From Candidatus Angelobacter sp. Gp1-AA117 (GTDB lineage: Bacteria; Acidobacteriota; Terriglobia; Terriglobales; Acidobacteriaceae): a stretch of DNA of 64,000 bases. The translations under genes were made by a program, and so were the position numbers. Shown one piece after another: positions 24,549-32,694 of the stretch. The notes beneath the pieces are model-generated. The model was not told where the DNA came from. It did not search any database and saw only the letters and a program-made list of their open reading frames with translations. Location: contig QHVI01000015.1 of the NCBI GenBank assembly GCA_003223515.1, forward strand, positions 1-64,000, written 5' to 3'. Each line of letters begins with the position of its first letter. Position 1 is the first letter of the stretch.

Positions 24549-24664
24549 CAGTATTCATTAAAGCTGCTAGCTATTAGCTCCTAGCTCCTAGTTATGTCAC
24601 CCGCTTCGCGGGCGATTTCAATGCGGGACTTATATCATTCCAGCCACGAGCTAGAAGCTAGCAG
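24549..24664. repeat. AGCTAG-type inverted repeat between transporter genes
   Basis: AGCTGCTAGCTATTAGCTCC near 24560 faces GAGCTAGAAGCTAGCAGCTA near 24647, around a CCCGCTTCGCGGG hairpin. It resembles other AGCTAG clusters in the window at 15751, 15950 and 18103. It may reduce expression of the downstream ATPase gene relative to the binding protein gene. Confidence 0.5.
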
Positions 24665-26263
24665 CTATTTCAACGCCAACTCCTCCACATTCCAATACGT
24701 CTGCGGGCGCAGGGTGCTGGGCTGGGCGTTTTTCACGCCGGGCGCAATCGCCACGAGAGTATCTTTGTTCACCAGATAAATAAACGGCTCCTGCTCCCAG
24801 GCGATCTGTTGTACTTCATCCCAGTATTGCTTGCGCTTGCTGTTGTCGGCAGAGGATGACTGTGCGCGCATCAGCTTGTCGATCTGCGCTTCCCATGGGG
24901 TCGCAGGCGTCTTCTGCCGGGCGTTCCACTGATGGTTGTCGGCTGAGCTGAGCCACACATTCATCTGTGAATTGGGATCGAGGTCGGCATTCACCAGACC
25001 CAGCAGGCAGGCTTCGTAATTCAGTTTGTCACTGATGCGCTCGATGAGGGAGGGAAAATCCATGGGCGCGACGCTCACCTTAATCCCAATTTTCTTAAGG
25101 TCTTCCTGGATCATGGCAGCCATGTTTTCGCGGGGACGATTCCCGGCATTGGTAATGATGGAAAACTCTACGGCATGCCCGCCCCTGTCTTTCAACACTC
25201 CATTTTCCTGATGAAACCCATCCTGCTGCAACAGCTTGATGGCTGCCGCAGGATCGTAAGGATGCGGCTTCAATTTGGAATTGAACCAGAACTTGTTTGC
25301 CGGAGAGATAATGCCGATGGCCGGTTTAGCGTGTCCGCGGAAAACCACACGGGCCATATCTTCACGGTTAATTGCCTGTGAGATCGCCCGGCGGAAATTG
25401 GTCGAGGTAAACCATGCCCGCTTGTAGTCTGGAAGGGATGCGGTGGGCGACTGGTTGAACCATAGCTGCTCGGTATCTGAAGAAACACCGGCATCGCGCA
25501 CCAGCGATGGATCATCAGCCGTGAACTTCTCAAAAATTGCAGGTGAAACCGTGTTGATCAGGTGTACCTCACCGCGGCGATAACGCAGGGCCTCGATTTC
25601 GCGATTCTGTTCGATCTCAAGCCTCACGGAATCGAGATAGGGCAGAGGGCGTCCGGCTGCATCTTTCTTCCAGTAATTAGGATTGCGCTTGAGCAGAATG
25701 TAAGACCCTGATTTGTGCTCAGCCATGTAGAAAGGCCCAAGCGTAGCGGTTTCTTTCTGTGGAGACTTCTCCGAGACAATGGCAACCGTATCAAAAAGAT
25801 TTACCAGGTTGGCGACCGGCGCGGGAAAGGCGATCTCTACTACGGTTGGAGAAACAGCCTGCGCCGTTACCTTACCTTCAGCGGAACGGAAGGCATCGCC
25901 AGTGGTGGAGTGCAGGGCCGGGTCCATGAGTTGCTGCATGGTGTAGGCCACGTCTGCGGAGGAAAACTGTGTTCCATCCGAGTAGCGCAGGCCCTCACGC
26001 AGCTTGAAGCGGATGCGCTTGCCGCCATCCAGCACCTTCCATCCGGTGGCCAGCTCTGGTTGCGGCTTCTGGGTGATGCGATTGACGCGCAACAGCACGC
26101 CGGCAGTCAGATAACGGATGACCTCAGAGTTATCGTCCTGCGCCAGCAGTGGATTGAATGTTTTAGGTTCGGAGTTGATGCAGAAACGCAGTTCTCCGCC
26201 ATTCTGGGCGAAGGCGAGCGGGCCAACGAGCAGCGCCAGCGCGAACAACAAAAATCGCTTCAA
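24665..26263 (-). CDS. ABC transporter solute-binding protein, family 5 (peptide type)
   Basis: The 532-aa protein has a signal peptide (MKRFLLFALALLVGPLAFAQ) and the family 5 pattern. Examples are GGELRFCINSEPKTFNPL, then ATGWKVLDGGKRIRFKLREG, LRYSDGTQFSSADVAYTMQ, and later FRRAISQAINREDMARVVF. The size matches DppA/OppA. It binds oligopeptides or similar solutes in the periplasm and delivers them to the permease pair encoded upstream. Its ATG overlaps the permease stop codon by four bases (26260-26263). Confidence 0.92.
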   Translation of the reverse strand: MKRFLLFALALLVGPLAFAQNGGELRFCINSEPKTFNPLLAQDDNSEVIRYLTAGVLLRVNRITQKPQPELATGWKVLDGGKRIRFKLREGLRYSDGTQFSSADVAYTMQQLMDPALHSTTGDAFRSAEGKVTAQAVSPTVVEIAFPAPVANLVNLFDTVAIVSEKSPQKETATLGPFYMAEHKSGSYILLKRNPNYWKKDAAGRPLPYLDSVRLEIEQNREIEALRYRRGEVHLINTVSPAIFEKFTADDPSLVRDAGVSSDTEQLWFNQSPTASLPDYKRAWFTSTNFRRAISQAINREDMARVVFRGHAKPAIGIISPANKFWFNSKLKPHPYDPAAAIKLLQQDGFHQENGVLKDRGGHAVEFSIITNAGNRPRENMAAMIQEDLKKIGIKVSVAPMDFPSLIERISDKLNYEACLLGLVNADLDPNSQMNVWLSSADNHQWNARQKTPATPWEAQIDKLMRAQSSSADNSKRKQYWDEVQQIAWEQEPFIYLVNKDTLVAIAPGVKNAQPSTLRPQTYWNVEELALK

Positions 26264-27066
26264 GTACGGACCTCATTCTTGTTCAGCAGTGTTTGGAAAC
26301 AGCTTACCACCATAATGAGAACAAGAAGAGGCATAAAGCGCCAAGGTTCCGGACGTAACGTAACCACATTCTGCAACTCGCGCAGCAGGCTTCCGAGCGA
26401 GGGAAGAGGTTCGGCCACGCCCAATCCCATTGCGCCCAGATTTGCTTCGGCAATGATGAACACCGGAATAGAGATCCAGAACTGCGCGAGTAGAGTTCCG
26501 CGCAGATTCGGGAGCAGGTGGAGGCGAAGCAGTTTGAATCCGGAAAAGCCTGAGGCACGCGCCAGCCAGACAAACTCCGATTTCAGAAGATCCCTGGTGC
26601 CTGCGCAGATGATTCGCGCCGAAGCCGCCCATCCTAAGACTCCCAGCAGCAGGAAGGTGATGAACACCGAACTTTCAGGAGAAATGTTGAGGGGCAGCAT
26701 GGCGCGCACTGTAATGAGCAAGAAGAGCCAGGGAATGGACAGGAATAAATCCATGATGACCAGCGCGCAGCCTTCCACCCATCCACCGCAGTACCCGGCG
26801 ATGCCGCCAATCAGTGCAGCCATGAGAGTAGTGAGGGCGGCGGCCAGCGGAGCTAGAATCAGAGAGACGCGCAATCCATAAATCAGGCGCGCGAAGCGGT
26901 CGCGTCCCAGGTCATCTGTTCCCAGGGGATGCTGTGCAGAAGGGGATACCCCAGGAGATTCACGGAACTGATGTTCATAACCCGCAGGCGCAACGTAGTG
27001 AGCGCCGATAGCGGCCAGCGCGGCCAGGATCAGCAGGGCTGTGGCACCCCAGCGAAGCGCCTTCAT
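26260..27066 (-). CDS. Oligopeptide ABC transporter permease (DppC/OppC type)
   Basis: The 268-aa protein has five to six membrane helices and the binding-protein-dependent transport motif around SARIICAGTRDLLKSEFVWL, then ARASGFSGFKLLRLHLLPN (the EAA loop). The N-terminal region HPLGTDDLGRDRFARLIYGL is the hallmark of DppC-type permeases. Four-base overlaps with both neighbouring genes show tight translational coupling. Confidence 0.93.
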   Translation of the reverse strand: MKALRWGATALLILAALAAIGAHYVAPAGYEHQFRESPGVSPSAQHPLGTDDLGRDRFARLIYGLRVSLILAPLAAALTTLMAALIGGIAGYCGGWVEGCALVIMDLFLSIPWLFLLITVRAMLPLNISPESSVFITFLLLGVLGWAASARIICAGTRDLLKSEFVWLARASGFSGFKLLRLHLLPNLRGTLLAQFWISIPVFIIAEANLGAMGLGVAEPLPSLGSLLRELQNVVTLRPEPWRFMPLLVLIMVVSCFQTLLNKNEVRT

Positions 27067-27926
27067 GCGGCGCTCCGGGTAAAGCTGCGGCGGGCGCTAT
27101 CGGAAAGCATGGTGGCGCAGACGGTTACAAACGTGACTACCAGCGTGAGATTGACCAGCAAGGGCAGGTCGCGCGATTGAGCCGCTTGCCAGGCAAGCTG
27201 TCCGATTCCCGGAACGTCGCAGATCACCTCAATCGGCAACAGGACGCCCAAGGCAATACTTACCGAAACTCCTACTAACGCAAGCATCTGGGGCGCGGCC
27301 ATAGGAGCTACGTGCCATGCCAGCACTCGCCATGCTCCTGCGCCCTTGGCGCGCGCGGTGAGCACGTGCGGCAGTTGATAACTCTGTTGCAGCAGGTTCT
27401 GTGAGTAGCGATAAATCTTGGGAAATACCAGCAGCGTAGCTGCCAGTTGGGGAGGCAGGCGCAGCAGCACGAACACCAGCGCCAGCACTACTGCGGGCGT
27501 CGAGATGAACGTGCTGCTGACTCCGTCCGTCAAAAAGGTGAGCAGGCGCGAACGTGTGAGTTGCGCAGCCACTGCCAATGCCAGGCCAATCAACCATGCG
27601 AGGGCCAGCGCAAGGACCAGGCTGCGCATTGTAACTGGAATTCTTTCGCGCAACAGATCGCGCACCGGCTGATTCAAAGATTGCGATATGCCCAGGTCGC
27701 CGCGCAGCAGCGCAGCCAGATAGTTTGCGTAATAGCGGGGTAGATCAGAATTCGTGAGCCGGGCCTGTTTGATGGCCTGGATGCTTTGCGCCGAGAGGCT
27801 GCTGTTGAGCTGTTGCTCATCAGAGGAAAATCCCGGCGCAACCCGGATAAGCACCGCGCCTATCATGCTCGCCAGCAGCATAATTACGAGCAGGCGCAAC
27901 ACCGCGAGGCCCACGGAGCGAAGCAT
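27063..27926 (-). CDS. Oligopeptide ABC transporter permease (DppB/OppB type)
   Basis: The 287-aa permease has the DppB N-terminal helix, FSSDEQQLNSSLSAQSIQAI, RYYANYLAALLRGDLGISQS, and the EAA region (LPHVLTARAKGAGAWRVLAW). Its ATG at 27926 shares a base with the stop codon of the HD-GYP/GGDEF gene (TAATG), so the importer is co-transcribed with, and translationally coupled to, that signalling gene. Confidence 0.92.
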   Translation of the reverse strand: MLRSVGLAVLRLLVIMLLASMIGAVLIRVAPGFSSDEQQLNSSLSAQSIQAIKQARLTNSDLPRYYANYLAALLRGDLGISQSLNQPVRDLLRERIPVTMRSLVLALALAWLIGLALAVAAQLTRSRLLTFLTDGVSSTFISTPAVVLALVFVLLRLPPQLAATLLVFPKIYRYSQNLLQQSYQLPHVLTARAKGAGAWRVLAWHVAPMAAPQMLALVGVSVSIALGVLLPIEVICDVPGIGQLAWQAAQSRDLPLLVNLTLVVTFVTVCATMLSDSARRSFTRSAA

Positions 27927-30391
27927 TACCGCACCAGGCCGTGGGCTCGTTCAAGCTGATGAAGTCCGGCAATGGCTCCAAACGACTTGCGCTCAGCGTA
28001 ATGTTCCTGTTTCTGCAGGTACATCCGCCGGTCTGCCTCGGCCAGAAGTTTCTCGGCATCCAGGCCGTCTTCCGGATGGATGACGCAGCCTACGCTGAGT
28101 GACAGCAGGTTTTCCCCGCAGACTTCCCAGCCTGCGGATTTGGCCAGTTCGTTCAGACAGGCGGCGCGCGCCATGGCCGCAGAACTGCTCAGGCCGGGAG
28201 CCACGATCACAAACTCATCGCCGCCCATGCGCGCCACGTAGTCGTATTCGCGGCACGAGCCCTGCAGGCTTTTGGCAAACAGGCGCAGGATGCGGTTGCC
28301 TTCGAGGTGGCCAAAACGGTCGTTCACCTGCTTGAATCCATCAAGATCGCAGACCATCACGGTGAGCGAGCTGTTCAGCCGCTTGCAGCGCGCCAGTTCG
28401 CGATCCAGATGCAGGAAGAGCGAACGCGCATTCGGCAGCTCCGTCAGATAATCGGTGGTCGCCGAGGTTTCCGCCTGCTGGAAGGCCAGAGCGTTCTCTA
28501 CCGAGAGCGCTACCTTGGAACTGATGGCCATCAGAATGCGCAGATGATCAGGCGTGTATGCGTCGGAATCAGCGCTGTAAAGGGTGAGCACGCCTATCAC
28601 TCCCTGCAGTCCTTCCAGCGGAACCGAGATCGCCGAACGCAAGGTGCTGAACTTGTTGGGATCGTGCAGGTAGCCGGTCTCGACTGAGGGCACACCGTTA
28701 AGAATGGCTTTACGGTTTTGCGCCACCCATCCTGACAAACCTTCTCCTAATGGAATTCGCAATGAAGCGAATAAACGGAAGTTCTCGCCATTCACATATT
28801 CCGGCACGAGGGCGCTGTCACGCAGGATGTAGGTGGCAATAGCGTCATAGGGAACCAGACGCTTCAGGCGCACGCTGAGCACCGAGAGCGTTTCGTCGAG
28901 GCTTAAAGAATTGCCCAGCTCATGGCTCAACTCAAACAATGCCTGGGCTTCCTGGCGGGCTGCAGCGATGGACGAGAGGAACGTAGACTGGGTTGGAGGT
29001 GGTTCCGTGCTGTGCTTTTCGAAGCCATTCGCAGGCGCCAGTCCGCGGCGCACTCTTACATCCGTCGAAAGCTTCTGGCGTTCCACGTTGCCGGCCTGGG
29101 CGCGCGTCAATTCTTCCAGTTCCTTGTAATACCGTTGCAGAAGAGCGACCACCTGCGGATCGTAAGATTTGCCCGACTGCTGCACCAGGAACTGCATGGC
29201 TTCATCCAGAGGCAGGGCACGCCGGTATTGCCGGTTAGAGGCAAGCGCATCCAGACAATCGACTGCGGAAAGGATGCGCGCCCCAATCGGTATCTCTTCG
29301 CCTATTAACCCGTCGGGATAACCCGAACCATCCCACTTCTCGTGATGTGAGCGCACGATCGGGACTACCGGATACGGGAACTGCACCCGCTCCAGAATCT
29401 CGGCGCCCACCATCGGATGGATTTTCATCTTTTCAAATTCTTCCGGAGTCAAACGTCCGGGCTTGGAAATAATGTGCTCCGGTACCGCCAGTTTGCCGAT
29501 ATCGTGCAGCAGCGCGGCGGCCCGCAGAGCTTCCAGTTGCTCCGCAGGCAGGTTCAGCTTCTTGGCGACTTCCACAGCGTAGACGCGCACCCGGCAAAGG
29601 TGATCATGGGTGGTCTGGTCTTTGGCTTCAATGGCCAGGGCCAGCGCTTCGATGGTGCGCAAGTGCAACCCGGCCATGTCTTCTACGTGGCGTTTTTCAT
29701 TTTCAAGCTTGCTGAGATAAAGACGGTAGGAACGGTAAATCACGAACATGGCCGGCAGCGCGAGCAGGCTTGTTTGCCAGCCGATGATGCGGTTCATCCA
29801 GCTCACCAGCCCGGCAATGGCTGCGCCCACCAGGTAATAAGGGAATGACCAGAAGTAGCAGTCAGTCCAGACCTTGCGCAGGGACCGGTGCTCGGTAAGC
29901 GAGATGATGGTGGCCACCGGCAGTGTGTTCATCAGGAAATACACGCAGGCGGAAAGCATCAGCAGCAGGGAAGAATTCCCGTGCATCTTTGCCTGCAGGG
30001 GGCCGTGATAGGTGAAGTAGGCCGCCCATATCGCCAGCGCAGAGCTGCCAATGTTGAAGATCCATTGTTCTGTACGAGGCCAGCGCTTACGGCTGATAAA
30101 GCACTGGGCCACGATCGCCAGGCAGCCGATTACCAGTGTCTCACTGAAATTGAGCTCAACAATGCCGATCAGAATGAACAGAAAGTTCATGGAGATCGTG
30201 CCGGTAATTTCCGGCAGAAGCACCTTGAGCCGCGAAGCTAAAAGAGCAACGGTGAGATAGGCGACAAACTTAGGTATGTCTGCTACCTTCCACGTCCATA
30301 CACCCAGGAGCAGGCTTCCCAGACCGAGGATGGAGATCACCGACAAAAAGAGCCAGGCTTTCTTGCTGAGCGACTTTGCCGGTGTTGACAT
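27926..30391 (-). CDS. Cyclic-di-GMP enzyme: membrane sensor, HD-GYP, GAF and GGDEF domains
   Basis: The ~821-aa protein has four parts. The N-terminal ~230 residues form a multi-helix membrane domain (SRLKVLLPEITGTISMNFLF) of the family seen in the two subtilase partner proteins. An HD-GYP phosphodiesterase domain follows with LLHDIGK and HHEKWDGSGYPDG intact. Next is a GAF domain (about 480-620), then a GGDEF cyclase domain with RMGGDEFVIV intact and an RxxD inhibition site (REYD) five residues upstream. It could therefore both degrade and make cyclic-di-GMP. ATG 30391 is preferred to TTG 30400 because AAGGA lies at a workable distance. A -24/-12 promoter and two activator sites lie upstream, and an oligopeptide importer is encoded downstream in the same operon. 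Confidence 0.9.
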   Translation of the reverse strand: MSTPAKSLSKKAWLFLSVISILGLGSLLLGVWTWKVADIPKFVAYLTVALLASRLKVLLPEITGTISMNFLFILIGIVELNFSETLVIGCLAIVAQCFISRKRWPRTEQWIFNIGSSALAIWAAYFTYHGPLQAKMHGNSSLLLMLSACVYFLMNTLPVATIISLTEHRSLRKVWTDCYFWSFPYYLVGAAIAGLVSWMNRIIGWQTSLLALPAMFVIYRSYRLYLSKLENEKRHVEDMAGLHLRTIEALALAIEAKDQTTHDHLCRVRVYAVEVAKKLNLPAEQLEALRAAALLHDIGKLAVPEHIISKPGRLTPEEFEKMKIHPMVGAEILERVQFPYPVVPIVRSHHEKWDGSGYPDGLIGEEIPIGARILSAVDCLDALASNRQYRRALPLDEAMQFLVQQSGKSYDPQVVALLQRYYKELEELTRAQAGNVERQKLSTDVRVRRGLAPANGFEKHSTEPPPTQSTFLSSIAAARQEAQALFELSHELGNSLSLDETLSVLSVRLKRLVPYDAIATYILRDSALVPEYVNGENFRLFASLRIPLGEGLSGWVAQNRKAILNGVPSVETGYLHDPNKFSTLRSAISVPLEGLQGVIGVLTLYSADSDAYTPDHLRILMAISSKVALSVENALAFQQAETSATTDYLTELPNARSLFLHLDRELARCKRLNSSLTVMVCDLDGFKQVNDRFGHLEGNRILRLFAKSLQGSCREYDYVARMGGDEFVIVAPGLSSSAAMARAACLNELAKSAGWEVCGENLLSLSVGCVIHPEDGLDAEKLLAEADRRMYLQKQEHYAERKSFGAIAGLHQLERAHGLVR

Positions 30392-30420
30392 GGAGTACAA
30401 ACGTCCTTCCCGGCAGTTGG

Positions 30421-30436
30421 AGCAAGCTGCGTGCCA
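30421..30436 (-). promoter_or_regulatory. Sigma-54 (-24/-12) promoter of the HD-GYP/GGDEF-importer operon
   Basis: On the minus strand, TGGCACGCAGCTTGCT matches the consensus TGGCACR-N4-TTGCW at every fixed position. It lies 30 bases upstream of the chosen start codon. Confidence 0.88.
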
Positions 30437-30526
30437 AATGTGGTGGAAAAATTTTATAGGCTAAGGCACTAATTTTGAGATAGTTGCAGACAATTGGCGC
30501 ACCCGGGCTGCTTTTGCCAAAAAATG

Positions 30527-30543
30527 TGCGCCACTTTGTCACA
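30527..30543. promoter_or_regulatory. Candidate activator site A, HD-GYP/GGDEF operon
   Basis: TGCGCCACTTTGTCACA matches TGMGMCA-N3-TGTCACW. It is about 90 bp upstream of the -24 element and 32 bp (three helical turns) from site B, so activator dimers would bind the same face of the DNA. Confidence 0.7.
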
Positions 30544-30558
30544 AAACGTCATTCCATG

Positions 30559-30575
30559 TGCGCCAGAATGTCACA
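30559..30575. promoter_or_regulatory. Candidate activator site B, HD-GYP/GGDEF operon
   Basis: TGCGCCAGAATGTCACA is nearly identical to site A and differs only in the three-base centre. Flanking TGTG/CACA bases extend the symmetry. It is about 123 bp upstream of the -24 element. Confidence 0.7.
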
Positions 30576-30969
30576 CATGAAGGATAGGGCGATCTGGAGA
30601 TTGGGTGATCAGGAGATCGGAGTCACCAACGGGCAACAGAAGCATTAGAAAACTCAGGACCCTCCACCCCGCAACGACTGATCCAGAATATCTGTTGGGG
30701 CGAGGCACAACGTCCTGAAGATTGTTGAAGATGGCTGGTTTCCCAGCCCCATGGCTCATCGAATGTGGCACTCACCGATTTAGCTCAAACTAACTTTTCT
30801 CAATATAAGAATGGCTTTACCTGTGAGTGGCTCACTAAAGTAACCTCCTTATTTCTATTTCCTTATTGCTGTGGAAGCTCGGTTGCCTCATCATTTAGCT
30901 CAATCAGTACCTAAGTACACGAAAGTCGTAGCCCAAGCGTAGCCACAGACATTCAGGAGTTGACCGTTT
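30576..30969. other. Divergent intergenic region upstream of the sigma-54 activator gene
   Basis: No gene is visible. A short inverted repeat GTGAGTGGCTCAC lies near 30822. No further copy of the 17-bp motif and no -24/-12 promoter was found for the activator gene itself, so its transcription is probably not sigma-54 dependent. Confidence 0.5.
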
Positions 30970-32346
30970 TTGTCTGCCGTAAGCCAAAATACGTGCATTC
31001 CCACCAGTCTTGTTGTCCGCAGCGACTCCCTGAAGCGCGTCATGAAGCTGGTAGAGCAGGTGGCTCGTCATCCCGCGGCTGTGCTGGTGGTGGGCGAAAC
31101 CGGCACCGGCAAGGAGATGATTGCCCGCTCCATCCATAATTGCTCACTACGCTGCAACAATGCCTGGATTGATGTAAATTGCGCGGCCATTCCTGAACAT
31201 CTTGTCGAAAGCGAACTCTTCGGCTATGAAAAAGGCGCGTTCAGCGGCGCCGACACTTTGAAGCCCGGCCTTTTTGAACTCGCTGACAAAGGCACACTGT
31301 TTCTTGATGAAATTGGCGACCTCGACCTGAAGGTTCAGGTGAAGCTGCTGCGTGTGCTCGATGGCGTTCCTTACTATCGCCTTGGAGGCAGTAAAAAAGT
31401 TGGTGTAGATGTTCGCGTGGTGGCTGCCACCAACCAGGATCTCGAAGAGCTGGTGCGCGCCGGACGCTTCCGCAGCGATCTTTATCACCGCCTGGCGCAG
31501 TTCAAGCTGGAAATTCCGCCACTGCGCGAGCGTCCTGAAGACATTCTGGGCATCGCCGAGCAACTGCTGCACGAACACTATCCACAATCATCTTTTACCA
31601 GTGATGCGGTGCGCGCTATGTTTGCCTATGCATGGCAGGGTAACGTGCGCGAATTGAAAAATGCCATTTTTCGTACAGTACTTGTGGCCAAGAATCCACA
31701 AGTCCATGTGACGGCCGCCGACCTGAATCTGCCGGAAGTGACATTCAGCAGTAGTGGAACCGGCAGCCCCACTGCGAATGGACACGCAACTCCCAATGGA
31801 AACGGCCATGCTCCTGCCGCCGCTGCTGTGCCGGTAGGCACCGACCTGAATCAGGTTGAGAAGCAGATGATCTTTCAGGCGCTGGAGCGTTTTGGCGGCA
31901 ACCAGGGCAAGGCCGCGGAAGCCCTCGGTATTTCCCGCCGCACACTCATTCGAAAACTCAAGAGCTACCGCGAAGCCGGGGCCGGGGAGATAGTAGGCAC
32001 ATTGCAGGTGGAGCAACAGCGTTACTATCGCGCTCACGTCAGTGTCCCTGTGACTCTGAAGTATGCAGATGAACAGTTTGAAGCCACATTGCTGAACATC
32101 AGCCTGGGCGGCGCTGCCGTGAATACAGACCGCATTCTCAAATGCGGAATGGAAGCTTCCATCTGCTTCCTCATTCCTGAAACTGATGTTGAGGCCGAAC
32201 TCTCCGGGAAAATCACCTGGGCAGGGAAAGACGGCCAGCACGGCATTCAATTCGGCGATATTCCCGCACATATCCGCACCAACCTGCAGCGCTGGCTGCT
32301 CAGCCAGATGAAGAAAGATGGCTGGAACCTGGAATTCGCCGTCTAG
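30970..32346 (+). CDS. Sigma-54 activator with AAA+, Fis-type HTH and C-terminal PilZ-like domain
   Basis: The 458-aa protein has no receiver domain; the AAA+ module starts within 20 residues of the N-terminus. Walker A is GETGTGKE (42-49), the sigma-54 contact loop is GAFSGA (89-94, Ser replacing the usual Thr), and Walker B is FLDEIGD. An arginine-finger region and a Gly/Asn-rich linker follow. The Fis-type helix-turn-helix (GNQGKAAEALGISRRTLIRK) is near 305-330. Residues ~343-450 look like PilZ: RYYRAHVSVPVTLKY and the NISLGG motif. The PilZ arginine motif is imperfect (Q-R-Y-Y-R instead of RxxxR), so cyclic-di-GMP binding needs proof. The start is TTG 30970 with AGGAG 10 bases upstream. 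It lies among three -24/-12 promoters and is their likely activator. Confidence 0.9.
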   Translation: MSAVSQNTCIPTSLVVRSDSLKRVMKLVEQVARHPAAVLVVGETGTGKEMIARSIHNCSLRCNNAWIDVNCAAIPEHLVESELFGYEKGAFSGADTLKPGLFELADKGTLFLDEIGDLDLKVQVKLLRVLDGVPYYRLGGSKKVGVDVRVVAATNQDLEELVRAGRFRSDLYHRLAQFKLEIPPLRERPEDILGIAEQLLHEHYPQSSFTSDAVRAMFAYAWQGNVRELKNAIFRTVLVAKNPQVHVTAADLNLPEVTFSSSGTGSPTANGHATPNGNGHAPAAAAVPVGTDLNQVEKQMIFQALERFGGNQGKAAEALGISRRTLIRKLKSYREAGAGEIVGTLQVEQQRYYRAHVSVPVTLKYADEQFEATLLNISLGGAAVNTDRILKCGMEASICFLIPETDVEAELSGKITWAGKDGQHGIQFGDIPAHIRTNLQRWLLSQMKKDGWNLEFAV

Positions 32347-32366
32347 TCTTATCCACAAAAAACTCA

Positions 32367-32491
32367 ACCGCAGAGAACCCAGAGGGCGCAGAGAGATTGA
32401 GGATGTGGCAAGTTACGTCCTCCAATTCATAACTCCCAGCCTCGATTAGCTATTTGAGTTTCCCTTCTGCGTTCTCTGCCCACTCTGCGGT
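32367..32491. repeat. Inverted-repeat element with CGCAGAG arms (short version)
   Basis: The left arm (32367-32393) starts ACCGCAGAGAACCCAGAG; the right arm (32465-32491) is its degenerate reverse complement, about 21 of 27 matching. It is the same family as 5109-5310, and lies between the activator gene and the activator sites of subtilase 2. Confidence 0.6.
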
Positions 32492-32540
32492 TAAGGGTTT
32501 CTAGTGCCGAAATTTGAGACACTCCACCATGTGCCAGGGA

Positions 32541-32557
32541 TGAGACAAAATGTCACT
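32541..32557. promoter_or_regulatory. Candidate activator site, distal, subtilase-2 operon
   Basis: TGAGACAAAATGTCACT fits TGMGMCA-N3-TGTCACW apart from one base. It is about 96 bp upstream of the -24/-12 promoter. A weaker TGAGACA half-site lies at 32515-32521. Confidence 0.55.
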
Positions 32558-32570
32558 CTATGCTGGCGCA

Positions 32571-32587
32571 CACGTCAGCATGTCACA
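32571..32587. promoter_or_regulatory. Candidate activator site, proximal, subtilase-2 operon
   Basis: CACGTCAGCATGTCACA has a perfect right half TGTCACA and a weak left half. It is 30 bp from the distal site and about 66 bp upstream of the promoter. Confidence 0.45.
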
Positions 32588-32652
32588 TTTGCTGTCTCTC
32601 CCGGCTTTTTCCATCTGCCGCGTTCTCAAGAGCTTACACGCCATCAAGTCGC

Positions 32653-32668
32653 TGGCATTCCGCCTGCA
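32653..32668 (+). promoter_or_regulatory. Sigma-54 (-24/-12) promoter, subtilase-2 operon
   Basis: TGGCATTCCGCCTGCA keeps GG-N10-GC and differs from the consensus TGGCAC-N5-TTGCA by one base in each block. It ends 26 bases upstream of the subtilase start codon. Confidence 0.7.
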
Positions 32669-32694
32669 TACCAAAGCGGCAGGTAACCTGCACA

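Noticed and set aside
32560-32694. N-terminal extension of subtilase 2
   Set aside because: It would translate through an activator site and the -24/-12 promoter; ATG 32695 gives a clean signal peptide.
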